This document shows, piece after piece, positions 35,749 to 43,274 of a stretch of 64,000 nucleotides of DNA. This DNA is from Microbacterium flavescens (lineage in GTDB: Bacteria; Actinomycetota; Actinomycetes; Actinomycetales; Microbacteriaceae). The notes below the pieces were generated by a model. That model saw only the letters and a list, made by a program, of their open reading frames with translations. It made no database searches and was not told where the DNA came from. Position 1 is the first letter of the stretch, and every line of letters starts with the position of its first letter. Location: the NCBI RefSeq assembly GCF_018588945.1, contig NZ_JAFIWA010000002.1:392585-456584 (forward strand). Direction: 5' to 3'. The translations under genes and the position numbers were made by a program.

Positions 35749-37755
35749 TTACTGCGTGGATGCCGCATCCGCGGCGGTGGTCGTATCGATCAGAGTCACC
35801 TCTCCCGACGTCGCACCGGCGACGATCAGAGCGGCATAGTCGTCGAGGAGTGCGGCCCGAGCCTCGAGGTCGGCGCGGGCTGCGGTGATGCCGGCGAGGG
35901 CGTGGCGGAGCGGCGCGATGGCATGCGGGGCGACGCGGCGCAGTATCCATCGCTTCCAGGCACCCGGCCCTGCCACGGCGCCGGTGATGTCGGCGGCGAT
36001 GATCTCGGGGACGAGCCCGCCCGGGTCGCCGACGGTGATGCGAAGGACGCGGGCAGGGTAGGCGACGACCTTCGAACCGTCGGTGTCGACCCAGGCCGCC
36101 GCGGTCGGGGCGGTGCGGAAGATCACGTCGCCCGGGCGGGTGAGCTGCGCGGTGGGATGCTGCGTGGCGAACGCGAGCTGATTCACGCGGGTGCTGCCGA
36201 TCGACGCGGGACTCTCGAGGTCTGATGCTGTCACCACGACGAGCCCCTCCGCGCCGAGCAGGTCGGGGTCGAGGCGCGTGCCGGAGATCATGCGGACGTG
36301 TCCGTCGTGCATCAGGTGCGCAACCGTCGCGGACGCCGGCGTCGCGTGGGACGCGGGCGCCGTCACGATCGGCGCGATATCGGCCTGCACGGTACCGGCC
36401 GCAGCGTCGATGAGCGCGGGCAGGTCGGCTGCCTTCGGGTGGGTGCCCTGGCTAGTGATGCTCGACTCGACCAGCGCGCCGCCGCGCGCCAGCAGGGCAG
36501 CCGTTCGGGCGAAGATCGCGAACCGGAACGAGTGGGCGCGGACCTCGCGCGCGCTGCCCATGCTGGCGACGATGTCTGAGACAAGGTCTGCCCGCGTTGC
36601 CGGCGTGAGGGGGACGTCGGTCAGGTCGGCCACAACGGTGAAGCGGTCAGCGATCGCGACCTGCCCCATCGGTGCGCCGAGTACCCATAGAGCGAGAGCT
36701 TCGCGGGGAGCGGTGTCGACCAGTCCCGGAGTGAGGCGGGCGATGCCCCGCACTCGACCCGTGCGAAGCACGTCGGCGCGCAACCGTTCGTCTGAGGAAG
36801 AGAGAGCGTCGACCAACGCGCGAGCGGGTCCGATGATGACGGCTGCGTCGTCGTCGCTCAGTCCGAGCGACACGTCGTCGACGGCCCGCAGCATCGTGGC
36901 GATGTCATCGCTGCGCCCTGCGGGAACGCGCGCAACGGTGACTGATCGGGATGCCGCGCCGTCGGCGGCGTCGGCAAGCCACACGCCCTCGGCGCGCAAG
37001 CGCCGGCGCAGCTGCCGCGCGGCGGGCTCCGCGGGAATGGTCACGTGGGCCTCGTCGCCGAGGGCGATCGCGAGGGCCGATGACACCTCGGCGTCGTGAG
37101 GATCGAGGATGATCGCGGTCTCGAAATGAGCCAACGCGCGCGTCGCGTCACCGATGAGCGTGACCGCATCCGGTGAGAGCCGACCGGCGGACCCGGCCGA
37201 CCCGCGAGACGCTGCGTGGCGTCGGCCGACGAGAGCAAGAGCAGCGGATGCCGAATAGGCGGCGTCGACGAGGCGGCCGACGTATCCCAGCCAGTGCGCG
37301 CCGCGATCGGCGTGCGACTCGACTTCGCTACGCAGTTGCGTGTCGTCGGGGTCTGCGTGTGCTGCAGTGTTTCGCAGGTCTTCGGCCGTGCACGAATCGA
37401 GGGCTCCTCGCTGCGCGTGAAGGGCGATGAGCGCCTCGAGCTCGCCGACCGCCTGAGGGTCGGAGAACGAGAAGCCTGCCGGAACGGCGGCGGCCGCGGC
37501 ATCCATCTTCGCGTCGGGATTTTTCCCGTGCGCCGTCCGCGAGAGCCAATCGGCGACCTCGCTCGCGTCGAATGCGTCTGCACCGTTCACTCGTGCGATC
37601 GAGGCCGGGAACGGGTCGTCGGCTGCAGCGAATCGCTTGCGCCACATCGACGCGACCGGCCGGCTCACCTGCGCGAGCTCGGCCACACCGGCAAGCGTGA
37701 CCAGCAGTGGCTCGCCGGTGGCGGCGCGCTGGTCGGGCAGGGCTCGGGTGGTCAT
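35749..37755 (-). CDS. HTH-domain protein heading the type I operon
   Basis: The 668-residue protein opens with a probable helix-turn-helix (GVAELAQVSRPVASMWRKRF, about 19-38, followed by FDASEVADWLSR), similar to DNA-binding domains of excisionase or Xre type. A long helical middle follows. Its C-terminal third (LTRPGDVIFRTAPTAAAWVDTDGSKVVAYPARVLRI) resembles the DNA-target-recognition folds of HsdS and BREX/PglX-type methylases. It might be an added specificity or regulatory subunit of the type I complex. ATG 37755 follows TAGCGT by 7 nt, suggesting a leaderless transcript. An inverted repeat at 37799-37818 lies upstream and could be its own operator. Confidence 0.65.
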   Translation of the reverse strand: MTTRALPDQRAATGEPLLVTLAGVAELAQVSRPVASMWRKRFAAADDPFPASIARVNGADAFDASEVADWLSRTAHGKNPDAKMDAAAAAVPAGFSFSDPQAVGELEALIALHAQRGALDSCTAEDLRNTAAHADPDDTQLRSEVESHADRGAHWLGYVGRLVDAAYSASAALALVGRRHAASRGSAGSAGRLSPDAVTLIGDATRALAHFETAIILDPHDAEVSSALAIALGDEAHVTIPAEPAARQLRRRLRAEGVWLADAADGAASRSVTVARVPAGRSDDIATMLRAVDDVSLGLSDDDAAVIIGPARALVDALSSSDERLRADVLRTGRVRGIARLTPGLVDTAPREALALWVLGAPMGQVAIADRFTVVADLTDVPLTPATRADLVSDIVASMGSAREVRAHSFRFAIFARTAALLARGGALVESSITSQGTHPKAADLPALIDAAAGTVQADIAPIVTAPASHATPASATVAHLMHDGHVRMISGTRLDPDLLGAEGLVVVTASDLESPASIGSTRVNQLAFATQHPTAQLTRPGDVIFRTAPTAAAWVDTDGSKVVAYPARVLRITVGDPGGLVPEIIAADITGAVAGPGAWKRWILRRVAPHAIAPLRHALAGITAARADLEARAALLDDYAALIVAGATSGEVTLIDTTTAADAASTQ

Positions 37756-37798
37756 GGTGTGAACGCTACCGAACTGCCGCACCTTGTGTGCCCCGTCC

Positions 37799-37818
37799 GT
37801 GATAACGGGGGTTATCAC
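37799..37818. promoter_or_regulatory. Inverted repeat GTGATAAC-N4-GTTATCAC, putative operator
   Basis: Perfect 8-bp arms (37799-37806, 37811-37818) separated by GGGG, in the divergent region between the restriction operon and a lipoprotein gene. It lies 44-63 bp upstream of the operon's first ATG. The encoded HTH protein is the obvious candidate binder. The AT-rich arms stand out in the local GC-rich sequence. Confidence 0.6.
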
Positions 37819-37947
37819 GCCACCGTCGCGGCCGGATCCGCTGACTTCTCTAGCTTCACTCTTGGCGGTGTTCGAACCGCCGGAGCGGACGGTCGACGTC
37901 TGGGGGCCCGACCGTCCGCTCTCCTTCACATCCCCCGAGGAGAAGCC

Positions 37948-38574
37948 ATGCGCACCGTCACCGCACCGATCCTGGCGATCGCCGCGCTCACCATCCTTAC
38001 GGGCTGCAGCGCCGCGCCGAGCACCGCTGACCCGTCGCGCCTGCCCGGCACCCCGCCTGTCGCAACGCCGACGCCCACGCCGTCGCCTACCGAGTCCGAG
38101 GCGGGCGCCGACTTCGGCGAGCGGGTCGTCAACGACCGCGGCAACCTCGTCAAGGAGGTCGGCCAGCTCGCCGGCACGGGCCGCTCCGACAACCAGGACC
38201 TGCTCACGTCCCAGTTCGCCGTCACCGACATCGTCGTCGATGTCGCCTGCACTGCGGAATTCGCCGATGTGCCCGCGAACGGCCATTTCATCGGCATCCA
38301 TCTCAACGTTGAGACGACGCGTGAGCTGGCGCAGGACGAGATCGGCACCCTGTCGTTCTCGCAGTGGGGCTGGCAGGCCTTCGACGCCGACGGCAAGCGC
38401 GTCAACGACCCGCTCGGCAACGCGCGGTGGTGCATGGATGCCGGCGACCAGCTGCCCTCCGACATCGGCCCGGCGCAGAGCGTGTCGGGCTGGATCGTGC
38501 TGGACGTGCCCACCCCCACCGGCTCCGTCGCCTTGACCATGGGCGCCGCCAACGGCTGGGAGTGGTCGTACTGA
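37948..38574 (+). CDS. Putative lipoprotein, unknown
   Basis: The 208-residue protein has a signal peptide with lipobox LTGC (Cys20), a Thr/Pro-rich linker (about 35-50) and a folded domain with two Cys (CTAEF, RWCMDAG) that may pair. The sequence FIGIHLNVETTRELAQDEIG suggests a beta-sandwich like DUF4352 or related surface proteins. ATG 37948 has CGAGGAGAAG upstream. It is divergent from the restriction operon and followed by the TM2-domain gene 52 nt later, likely an operon. Function unknown; an envelope role is plausible. Confidence 0.65.
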   Translation: MRTVTAPILAIAALTILTGCSAAPSTADPSRLPGTPPVATPTPTPSPTESEAGADFGERVVNDRGNLVKEVGQLAGTGRSDNQDLLTSQFAVTDIVVDVACTAEFADVPANGHFIGIHLNVETTRELAQDEIGTLSFSQWGWQAFDADGKRVNDPLGNARWCMDAGDQLPSDIGPAQSVSGWIVLDVPTPTGSVALTMGAANGWEWSY

Positions 38575-38626
38575 CCACGACTTCTCGCAATCGCAAGAAC
38601 AACCAACACACAACAAGGAGACAATC

Positions 38627-39661
38627 GTGACCACCCCCACTCCGGCGCCGTACGCGGCACCGGCGCCGGCTCCATCAGCGCCGCAGGCCGACACCGGACA
38701 GCGCTCATTCCTGCTCACCTGGCTGTTCGCCCTGTTCCTCGGCATCTTCGGCGTCGACCGGTTCTACCTCGGCAAGGTCGGCACCGGCATCCTGAAGCTC
38801 CTCACGTTCGGCGGGCTGGGCGTCTGGGTGCTCGTCGACCTCGTGATCGTGCTCGCCGGCGCCGCCCGCGACAAGCAGGGGCGCCCGCTCGAGGGGTACG
38901 ACAAGCTGCGCCTCGTCGCCTGGATCGTCACCGCTGCGATCATCGTGCTCAGCATCGTGATCGGCGCGGTAAACGGCGGCAACGCGGTCAACCGAGCAGT
39001 CGACGACACCGGATCGTCGTCGCCCGTCGAAGAGGTCGAACCGGGCGCGCCCGTCGAGGTCGAGCAGGCAGGGGAGCCTGCCGCACCCGCGGAGCCCGAG
39101 GCGACTGCCGCGACGTGGGCCAACGACCGGTGGGGCACGTTCGACGTCATGACGCAGACGGGCGCCGGCGACGGTCTCATCACCCTGCCTGAGGGCGCGA
39201 CCGGCGGCATCGTCACCGCAACCCACAATGGATCGCGCAACTTCGCCCTCTCGGTACTCGACGCTGCCAATGCGTCTACCGGCGAACTCCTCGTGAACAC
39301 CATCGGCGGATACACCGGGACCACCGCGTGGGGCATCAACGCGCTCGACGACGGCGTGCGCATCCAGGTCACCGCGGATGGCGACTGGACGATCACGATC
39401 GCGCCGATGGGGGCGGCGCCGGCGCTCGCGTCGAGCGGTGCAGGGGATGCGGTCTTCCTCTGTGACAGCGGTGCGGCAGCTCTCACTGCGACCCACGACG
39501 GTGCTCGCAACTTCGTCGTTCTCGAGGACACGGGCGAGGTGTTCAGCATGGGGCTGCTCGTGAACGAGTTCGGCGCGTACTCGGGGACCGTACCTCTGTC
39601 GGCTGGCCCGTCGGTCATCACGGTGAACGCCGACGGCGCGTGGACGCTCACCGTCGGTTAG
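38627..39661 (+). CDS. TM2-domain protein with repeated C-terminal beta domains
   Basis: The 344-residue protein has a Pro/Ala-rich N-terminus, then the TM2 signature LFLGIFGVDRFYLGK followed by GILKLLTFGGLGVWVLVDLV (two helices around a short turn), another helix at about 103-123, an acidic linker and two similar C-terminal segments: ATHNGSRNFALSVLDA... LLVNTIGGYTGT and ATHDGARNFVVLEDTGEV... LLVNEFGAYSGT. These look like a duplicated extracellular beta-domain. GTG 38627 has AAGGAG upstream. TM2 proteins are widespread in Actinobacteria and often sit with envelope functions. It lies downstream of the lipoprotein gene and probably shares its transcript. Confidence 0.75.
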   Translation: MTTPTPAPYAAPAPAPSAPQADTGQRSFLLTWLFALFLGIFGVDRFYLGKVGTGILKLLTFGGLGVWVLVDLVIVLAGAARDKQGRPLEGYDKLRLVAWIVTAAIIVLSIVIGAVNGGNAVNRAVDDTGSSSPVEEVEPGAPVEVEQAGEPAAPAEPEATAATWANDRWGTFDVMTQTGAGDGLITLPEGATGGIVTATHNGSRNFALSVLDAANASTGELLVNTIGGYTGTTAWGINALDDGVRIQVTADGDWTITIAPMGAAPALASSGAGDAVFLCDSGAAALTATHDGARNFVVLEDTGEVFSMGLLVNEFGAYSGTVPLSAGPSVITVNADGAWTLTVG

Positions 39662-39765
39662 GCGTTCAGCAGGGGTCGGGTCGTGGATGCGCGGCTCGGC
39701 CCCTCCCGGCACTCCCCAACTGAATACCCCTACCCACTCCCAATCGGTTCGAAGGATGGAAGCTC

Positions 39766-39960
39766 ATGTCACTGCACAAATCACACACCTGCGGCAAGAT
39801 CCGCTTCCGCGACCACCGCGAAGCCGTCACCGCGCTCCACAGCGTCGCGACGCTGCGCAAGAGGGCTGAGGAGGAGATGCTTCCGACGCGCAGGCGCGAG
39901 GTGCGCACCTACGAGTGCGACGCCTGCCACGGGTATCACCTCACGAGCATGGCGGCGTGA
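39766..39960 (+). CDS. Small Cys-rich (zinc ribbon-like) protein
   Basis: The 64-residue protein has Cys9 (HTCGKIRF) and a later C-x2-C in YECDACHGYHLTSM. This is a pattern I associate with small proteins in actinobacterial phages and mobile elements, possibly a zinc knuckle. The centre is basic and helical (LRKRAEEEMLPTRRREV). ATG 39766 has GGATGGAAG upstream. It lies between the TM2 gene and the integrase, inside the island, and might be an accessory of the recombination module. No function is assigned. Confidence 0.6.
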   Translation: MSLHKSHTCGKIRFRDHREAVTALHSVATLRKRAEEEMLPTRRREVRTYECDACHGYHLTSMAA

Positions 39961-40286
39961 CGACGCGGGATTCCACAGGATGGACGTCGCGCACCCCTTC
40001 GCGCCTCTCTCCGACATTCAGCCCCCCAGCGGTCGGGTGCGGCGCAGTGCTCGTCGTCGAACGGCTGCTAAGCGACGCGCGTCAGCGCGGAGTCTGCAAG
40101 GAGTGAGCGGCGAGAACGGAGACGCGAACGATCGCTACACTCTCTGCGTCGGACGGGGCGCCCTCCACCCCAGCGGCAGTTGACGACGTCTTCCGTCATC
40201 TATCCACATCTCTCATCGGCCGCGTTGACGCGGACGCACGAGTGTCCGACACTGGCCCTGAATCCAGCATGAGCGGAGGTCGAGAG
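39961..40286. other. Intergenic region before the integrase
   Basis: About 325 bp with no supported gene. Overlapping frames on both strands lack ribosome sites. TTGACG (40180-40185) followed 15 bp later by TATCCA could be a weak promoter for the integrase gene. Confidence 0.35.
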
Positions 40287-41417
40287 ATGGGCACCATCAC
40301 CCCGTACGAAACGGCAAACGGCCGGCGCTACCGCGTGCGCTATCGCAAGCCTGATCGCACCGAAACGCAGAAGCGCGGCTTCACGACGATGCGCGAGGCG
40401 AAGCTCTACCTGTCCATGGTCACCGTGTCCAAGTCGAAGGGCGAGTACATCGATCCCGTGGCATCGCGGGTGCCGGTCCGGATGTTCGCCGACAGCTGGC
40501 TCCGGTCGAAGCAGCCGCCGATGTCGAAGCCTTCGTACTACATGACGCTCGAGCGGGCGTGGAAGAACCACGTCGCTCCAGTCTGGGCAGACAGGGAGAT
40601 CTGGTCGATCCGGCGGTCTGAAGTTCAGGACTGGGTGTCAGAGCTCGCGACGCAGAAGTCGCGCACGGTCGTGCTTCGCGCGCTGGGAGTCCTCGCAGGC
40701 ATCCTCGATGTCGCCATCGATGATCGTCGCCTTGCGAACAATCCGGCGCGACACATTCGCAATCTCCCTCGGAGCGGACCAGGCAAGCGCCGCGTCTATC
40801 TCTCGCACGACCAGGTGGCGACGTTGGCGGCATGCTCGGCGTATCCGACGATGGTCCTGACCTTGGCCTACACCGGCCTGCGCTGGGGGGAGGCGACGGG
40901 GCTGCGCGTGCGGAGTGTGAATCGACTGCGTCGACGCTTCGTGATCGAGGAGAACGCGGTGATGATCGCGTACGAGATCCACGTCGGCACGCCAAAGACG
41001 CACGAGAGGCGCTCGGTGCCTTACCCCGCGCGGCTCGCTCCGATGATCGAGCAGGCGTGCGCCGGCAAGGGACCGGAAGGGCTGCTGTTCGGCGACGGGA
41101 TCAACCACATGCGCAACTCAGGCGCACAGGGATGGTTTGCGAACGCGGTCCGCCGTGCGCAGGCTGTGGACCCATCGATCCCGAGGCTGACGCCTCACGA
41201 CCTCCGCCACACCGCCGCATCGCTCGCGATCAGCTCGGGCGCAAACGTGAAGGCTGTGCAGCGGATGCTCGGCCACGCGTCGGCCGCGATGACGCTGGAC
41301 ACCTACGCCGACCTCTTCGACGACGACCTGGATGCCGTCGCTTCGCGCCTCAACGACGCGATGCCGCTCGTGGCGTTGCCGTCAGGTCCGCAGACCCGCT
41401 ACGCCCGACCGACGTAA
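40287..41417 (+). CDS. Tyrosine recombinase (island integrase)
   Basis: The 376-residue integrase has an N-terminal arm-binding region (GRRYRVRYRKPDRTETQKRGFTTMREA, AP2-like strands), a core-binding helical domain (about 65-150) and the catalytic domain with all key residues: Arg199 (TGLRWGE), HxxR at His304/Arg307 (PHDLRHTAAS), His330 (LGHASAAMT) and nucleophile Tyr340 (DTYADLF). ATG 40287 is preferred over 40242 because GGAGGTCGAGAG is ideally spaced. It stops about 220 bp from the tRNA-Arg gene, whose 3' end is duplicated at 7037. It is therefore the likely enzyme for integration and excision of the 7037-41659 island, with the small protein at 8080 as possible directionality factor. Confidence 0.93.
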   Translation: MGTITPYETANGRRYRVRYRKPDRTETQKRGFTTMREAKLYLSMVTVSKSKGEYIDPVASRVPVRMFADSWLRSKQPPMSKPSYYMTLERAWKNHVAPVWADREIWSIRRSEVQDWVSELATQKSRTVVLRALGVLAGILDVAIDDRRLANNPARHIRNLPRSGPGKRRVYLSHDQVATLAACSAYPTMVLTLAYTGLRWGEATGLRVRSVNRLRRRFVIEENAVMIAYEIHVGTPKTHERRSVPYPARLAPMIEQACAGKGPEGLLFGDGINHMRNSGAQGWFANAVRRAQAVDPSIPRLTPHDLRHTAASLAISSGANVKAVQRMLGHASAAMTLDTYADLFDDDLDAVASRLNDAMPLVALPSGPQTRYARPT

Positions 41418-41554
41418 CGCCGGAGAGCAGACTGCTCAACCTCTCGACGAGGCTCAGGACGCCCGAAATGCGCGATTTCGTCGTTCTGAGGCGTCGAACG
41501 ACGCTCCGTGAAGGGCGTCGAATGTGCCTCGTTTTCGGCTCACAGGTTTTTCAA

Positions 41555-41576
41555 ATGCGGCCAAAAAGCGGCCAAA
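41555..41576 (+). other. Paired 11-bp direct repeats, putative integrase arm sites (right)
   Basis: ATGCGGCCAAA (41555-41565) and AAGCGGCCAAA (41566-41576) are tandem, one helical turn apart, 64 bp from the att core. They match the left-end pair at 7170-7191 in sequence, spacing and orientation. Confidence 0.6.
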
Positions 41577-41638
41577 AACACAATCTGAGTGGTCTGACCT
41601 CAGAAGAAATTCCTGGTCAGAGGCAAGAAAAGACTGTG

Positions 41639-41710
41639 CCCCTGGAGGGACTCGAACCCCCAACCGTTTCCTTAGGACGGACCTGCTCTTCCATTGAGCT
41701 ACAGAGGCTG
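41639..41710 (-). tRNA. tRNA-Arg (anticodon CCU), island integration site
   Basis: Reading leftward: acceptor GCCTCTG, D-arm GCTC...GAGC, anticodon loop GTCCTAA with CCT at positions 34-36, T-arm GGGGG-TTCGAGT-CCCTC, and 3' acceptor beginning CAGGGG. The outer anticodon stem pairs poorly and position 72 reads G opposite G1, so the 3' end may have been altered by island integration. CCA is not encoded. The 3' part is repeated at 7037. Confidence 0.8.
41641..41659 (+). other. Island right attachment site within tRNA-Arg
   Basis: CCCCTGGAGGGACTCGAAC, the T-arm and acceptor end of the tRNA, matches 7037-7055 at 18 of 19 bases. It lies between the integrase and the body of the tRNA, the usual place for an attachment core. 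Confidence 0.75.
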
Positions 41711-41766
41711 GCCCCGAAAGTCTACCCTCGCCGCCGACGCCACCTCGGGACGAGTAACGTCGCACC

Positions 41767-42576
41767 GTGGCAATCGGGCGGGGCGCGGCATCCGTCATCA
41801 TCGCTGTCGCGACCGCGCTGGCGCTCGCCGCGTGCACCGCGAACGCACCGACCGCGATCACCTTGCCCCCAGCCGGCGCAGCCCCCGACTACCAACTCGG
41901 CGGAGCCTACCCGCCGCCGCCCGGCGTCGAGATCGTCGTGCGCGACCGCACCGCGGCGCCCGTCGAAGATGCGTACTCCATCTGCTACGTCAACGCGTTC
42001 CAGACCCAGCCGGGCGAGCTCGCCGATTGGCTCGGCCAGCTCCTGCTGAAAGATGCCGACCAGAACCTCGTGTTCGATCCGGCGTGGCCCGACGAGGCGC
42101 TGCTGGACACGGCATCCGATCACAACCGCGAAGCGATCGCCGAGATCGTGCAGCCGTGGATCCAGGGATGCGCCGACGCGGGCTACGACGCCGTCGAGTT
42201 CGACAACCTCGACACCTACGCCCGCAGCGACGGCGCGCTGACCCTCGACGACAACCTCGAGCTCGCCGAAGACCTGGTCGAGATCGCCCACGACGCCGGC
42301 CTCGCCGCCGGACAGAAGAACGCCGCCGAAGACGCCGCCGCCCTCCGCAGCGAGGCCGGCTTCGACTTCGCCATCGCCGAGGAGTGCGCCGCGTTCGACG
42401 AGTGCGACGCCTACACCGACGTCTACGGCGACCGGGTGATCGCCATCGAGTACTCCGACGCCGACGACTTCCTCGCCGCGTGTGAAGACGAGCGGATGCC
42501 GCCCTCCGCGGTGCTGCGTGACCGCGACCTGGTCACACCCGACGACGCCGCCTACATATTCGACCTCTGCCCCTGA
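41767..42576 (+). CDS. GH114 (TM1410-like) family lipoprotein
   Basis: The 269-residue protein has a signal peptide with lipobox LAAC (Cys23). Its (beta/alpha) barrel-like motifs are typical of the endo-alpha-1,4-polygalactosaminidase family: YVNAFQTQPGE, GYDAVEFDNLDTYARSDG near 140-160 with acidic residues at the strand end, AGQKNAAED and FAIAEECAAFDECDAY. Family members hydrolyse galactosaminoglycan polymers at the cell surface. GTG 41767 begins right after the tRNA. It is followed by a hairpin at 42601 shared with the convergent HesB-like gene. It is the first core gene beyond the island. Confidence 0.8.
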   Translation: MAIGRGAASVIIAVATALALAACTANAPTAITLPPAGAAPDYQLGGAYPPPPGVEIVVRDRTAAPVEDAYSICYVNAFQTQPGELADWLGQLLLKDADQNLVFDPAWPDEALLDTASDHNREAIAEIVQPWIQGCADAGYDAVEFDNLDTYARSDGALTLDDNLELAEDLVEIAHDAGLAAGQKNAAEDAAALRSEAGFDFAIAEECAAFDECDAYTDVYGDRVIAIEYSDADDFLAACEDERMPPSAVLRDRDLVTPDDAAYIFDLCP

Positions 42577-42600
42577 GGCTTACCCACCCGGGAACGGCAA

Positions 42601-42628
42601 CGGCCCCAACGCCGAAGCGCCGGGGCCG
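42601..42628. terminator. Bidirectional terminator hairpin
   Basis: CGGCCCC (42601-42607) pairs with GGGGCCG (42622-42628) between convergent genes at 42576 and 42647, and sits in a longer GC-rich fold. There is no T-run. Confidence 0.55.
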
Positions 42629-42646
42629 CCGGAAAGCCGAGGGAGC

Positions 42647-42928
42647 TCAGCCCTGGAGGCCGATCGCGAAGCGCACCGAGCCGTCCTCTGCCAGTTCGGC
42701 ATCGAGCACGCGGTCGTCGAGCGCCGTTGCGGCGGTCTCGTCGAGGAACACCCGTGCGCCGTCGGTGACGACCACGGTGTCGAGCGGCTGCGGGTCACCC
42801 GCGACGCTCAGTTCGAAGCCGGTGTCGTTGCCCGCATCGCGGATGCGCACGCCTCCGTCTTCGACCTGCGGAACCCGTGCGACGATCTGCTTGACGGCCT
42901 CAGCGGCGGTCTGGGTCATCGTGAGCAT
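42647..42928 (-). CDS. HesB/IscA-fold protein without cysteines
   Basis: The 93-residue protein follows the A-type Fe-S carrier fold (TAAEAVKQIVARVP... GGVRI... GFELSV... VVVTDGARVFLDETAATALDD). It contains no Cys at all, whereas IscA/ErpA use three. It therefore cannot bind a cluster by the usual ligands; actinobacterial relatives of this type exist and their role is unclear. ATG 42928 has GGAAGGAAG upstream. A second ATG three codons in is possible. It is separated by an inverted REP-A pair from the transhydrogenase operon. Confidence 0.75.
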   Translation of the reverse strand: MLTMTQTAAEAVKQIVARVPQVEDGGVRIRDAGNDTGFELSVAGDPQPLDTVVVTDGARVFLDETAATALDDRVLDAELAEDGSVRFAIGLQG

Positions 42929-43045
42929 GATGTTCTTCCTTCCGTAGCGGACTGCGGACCGGCCACGATTCCGAGAATCCGGGTGGGGTGCAAGGTGAGG
43001 CGGGGGTTTGGAGGGGATTCACACGTTCGGGGTGCGGTTGCCCCC

Positions 43046-43151
43046 GGGTCGTTGAGCGAGCGGAGCGAGACGAAACACGGTTGCGGGTGAGGAGCGCTGG
43101 GAACGGGGGCGCGTTTCGTCTCGGTCGCTTCGCTCCCTCGCTCAACGACCC
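43046..43151. repeat. REP-like family A, inverted pair
   Basis: GGGTCGTTGAGCGAGCGGAG with CGAGACGAAAC (43046-43076) faces its reverse complement at 43111-43151. The family recurs at 46711-46853, 50011-50040, 54776-55326 and inside hemL. Copies come in two forms, with or without an extra GGAGCGA segment. It may act as a strong hairpin in RNA. Confidence 0.75.
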
Positions 43152-43274
43152 AGGGGCCGGAGTCAACGAAATGACAAGATCTGGGATTCTTGCCGCCGTG
43201 TCGGGGGAAATGCGAGGCTGAACGTCTGCGCCCTCTGACAGGGTGGAGGCCCGAGCACCGATCCAGAGGAACGC

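Noticed and set aside
37948..39661. Lipoprotein and TM2 gene as part of the restriction system
   Set aside because: They are divergent from it, have their own ribosome sites and envelope-type sequence; only shared position in the island links them.
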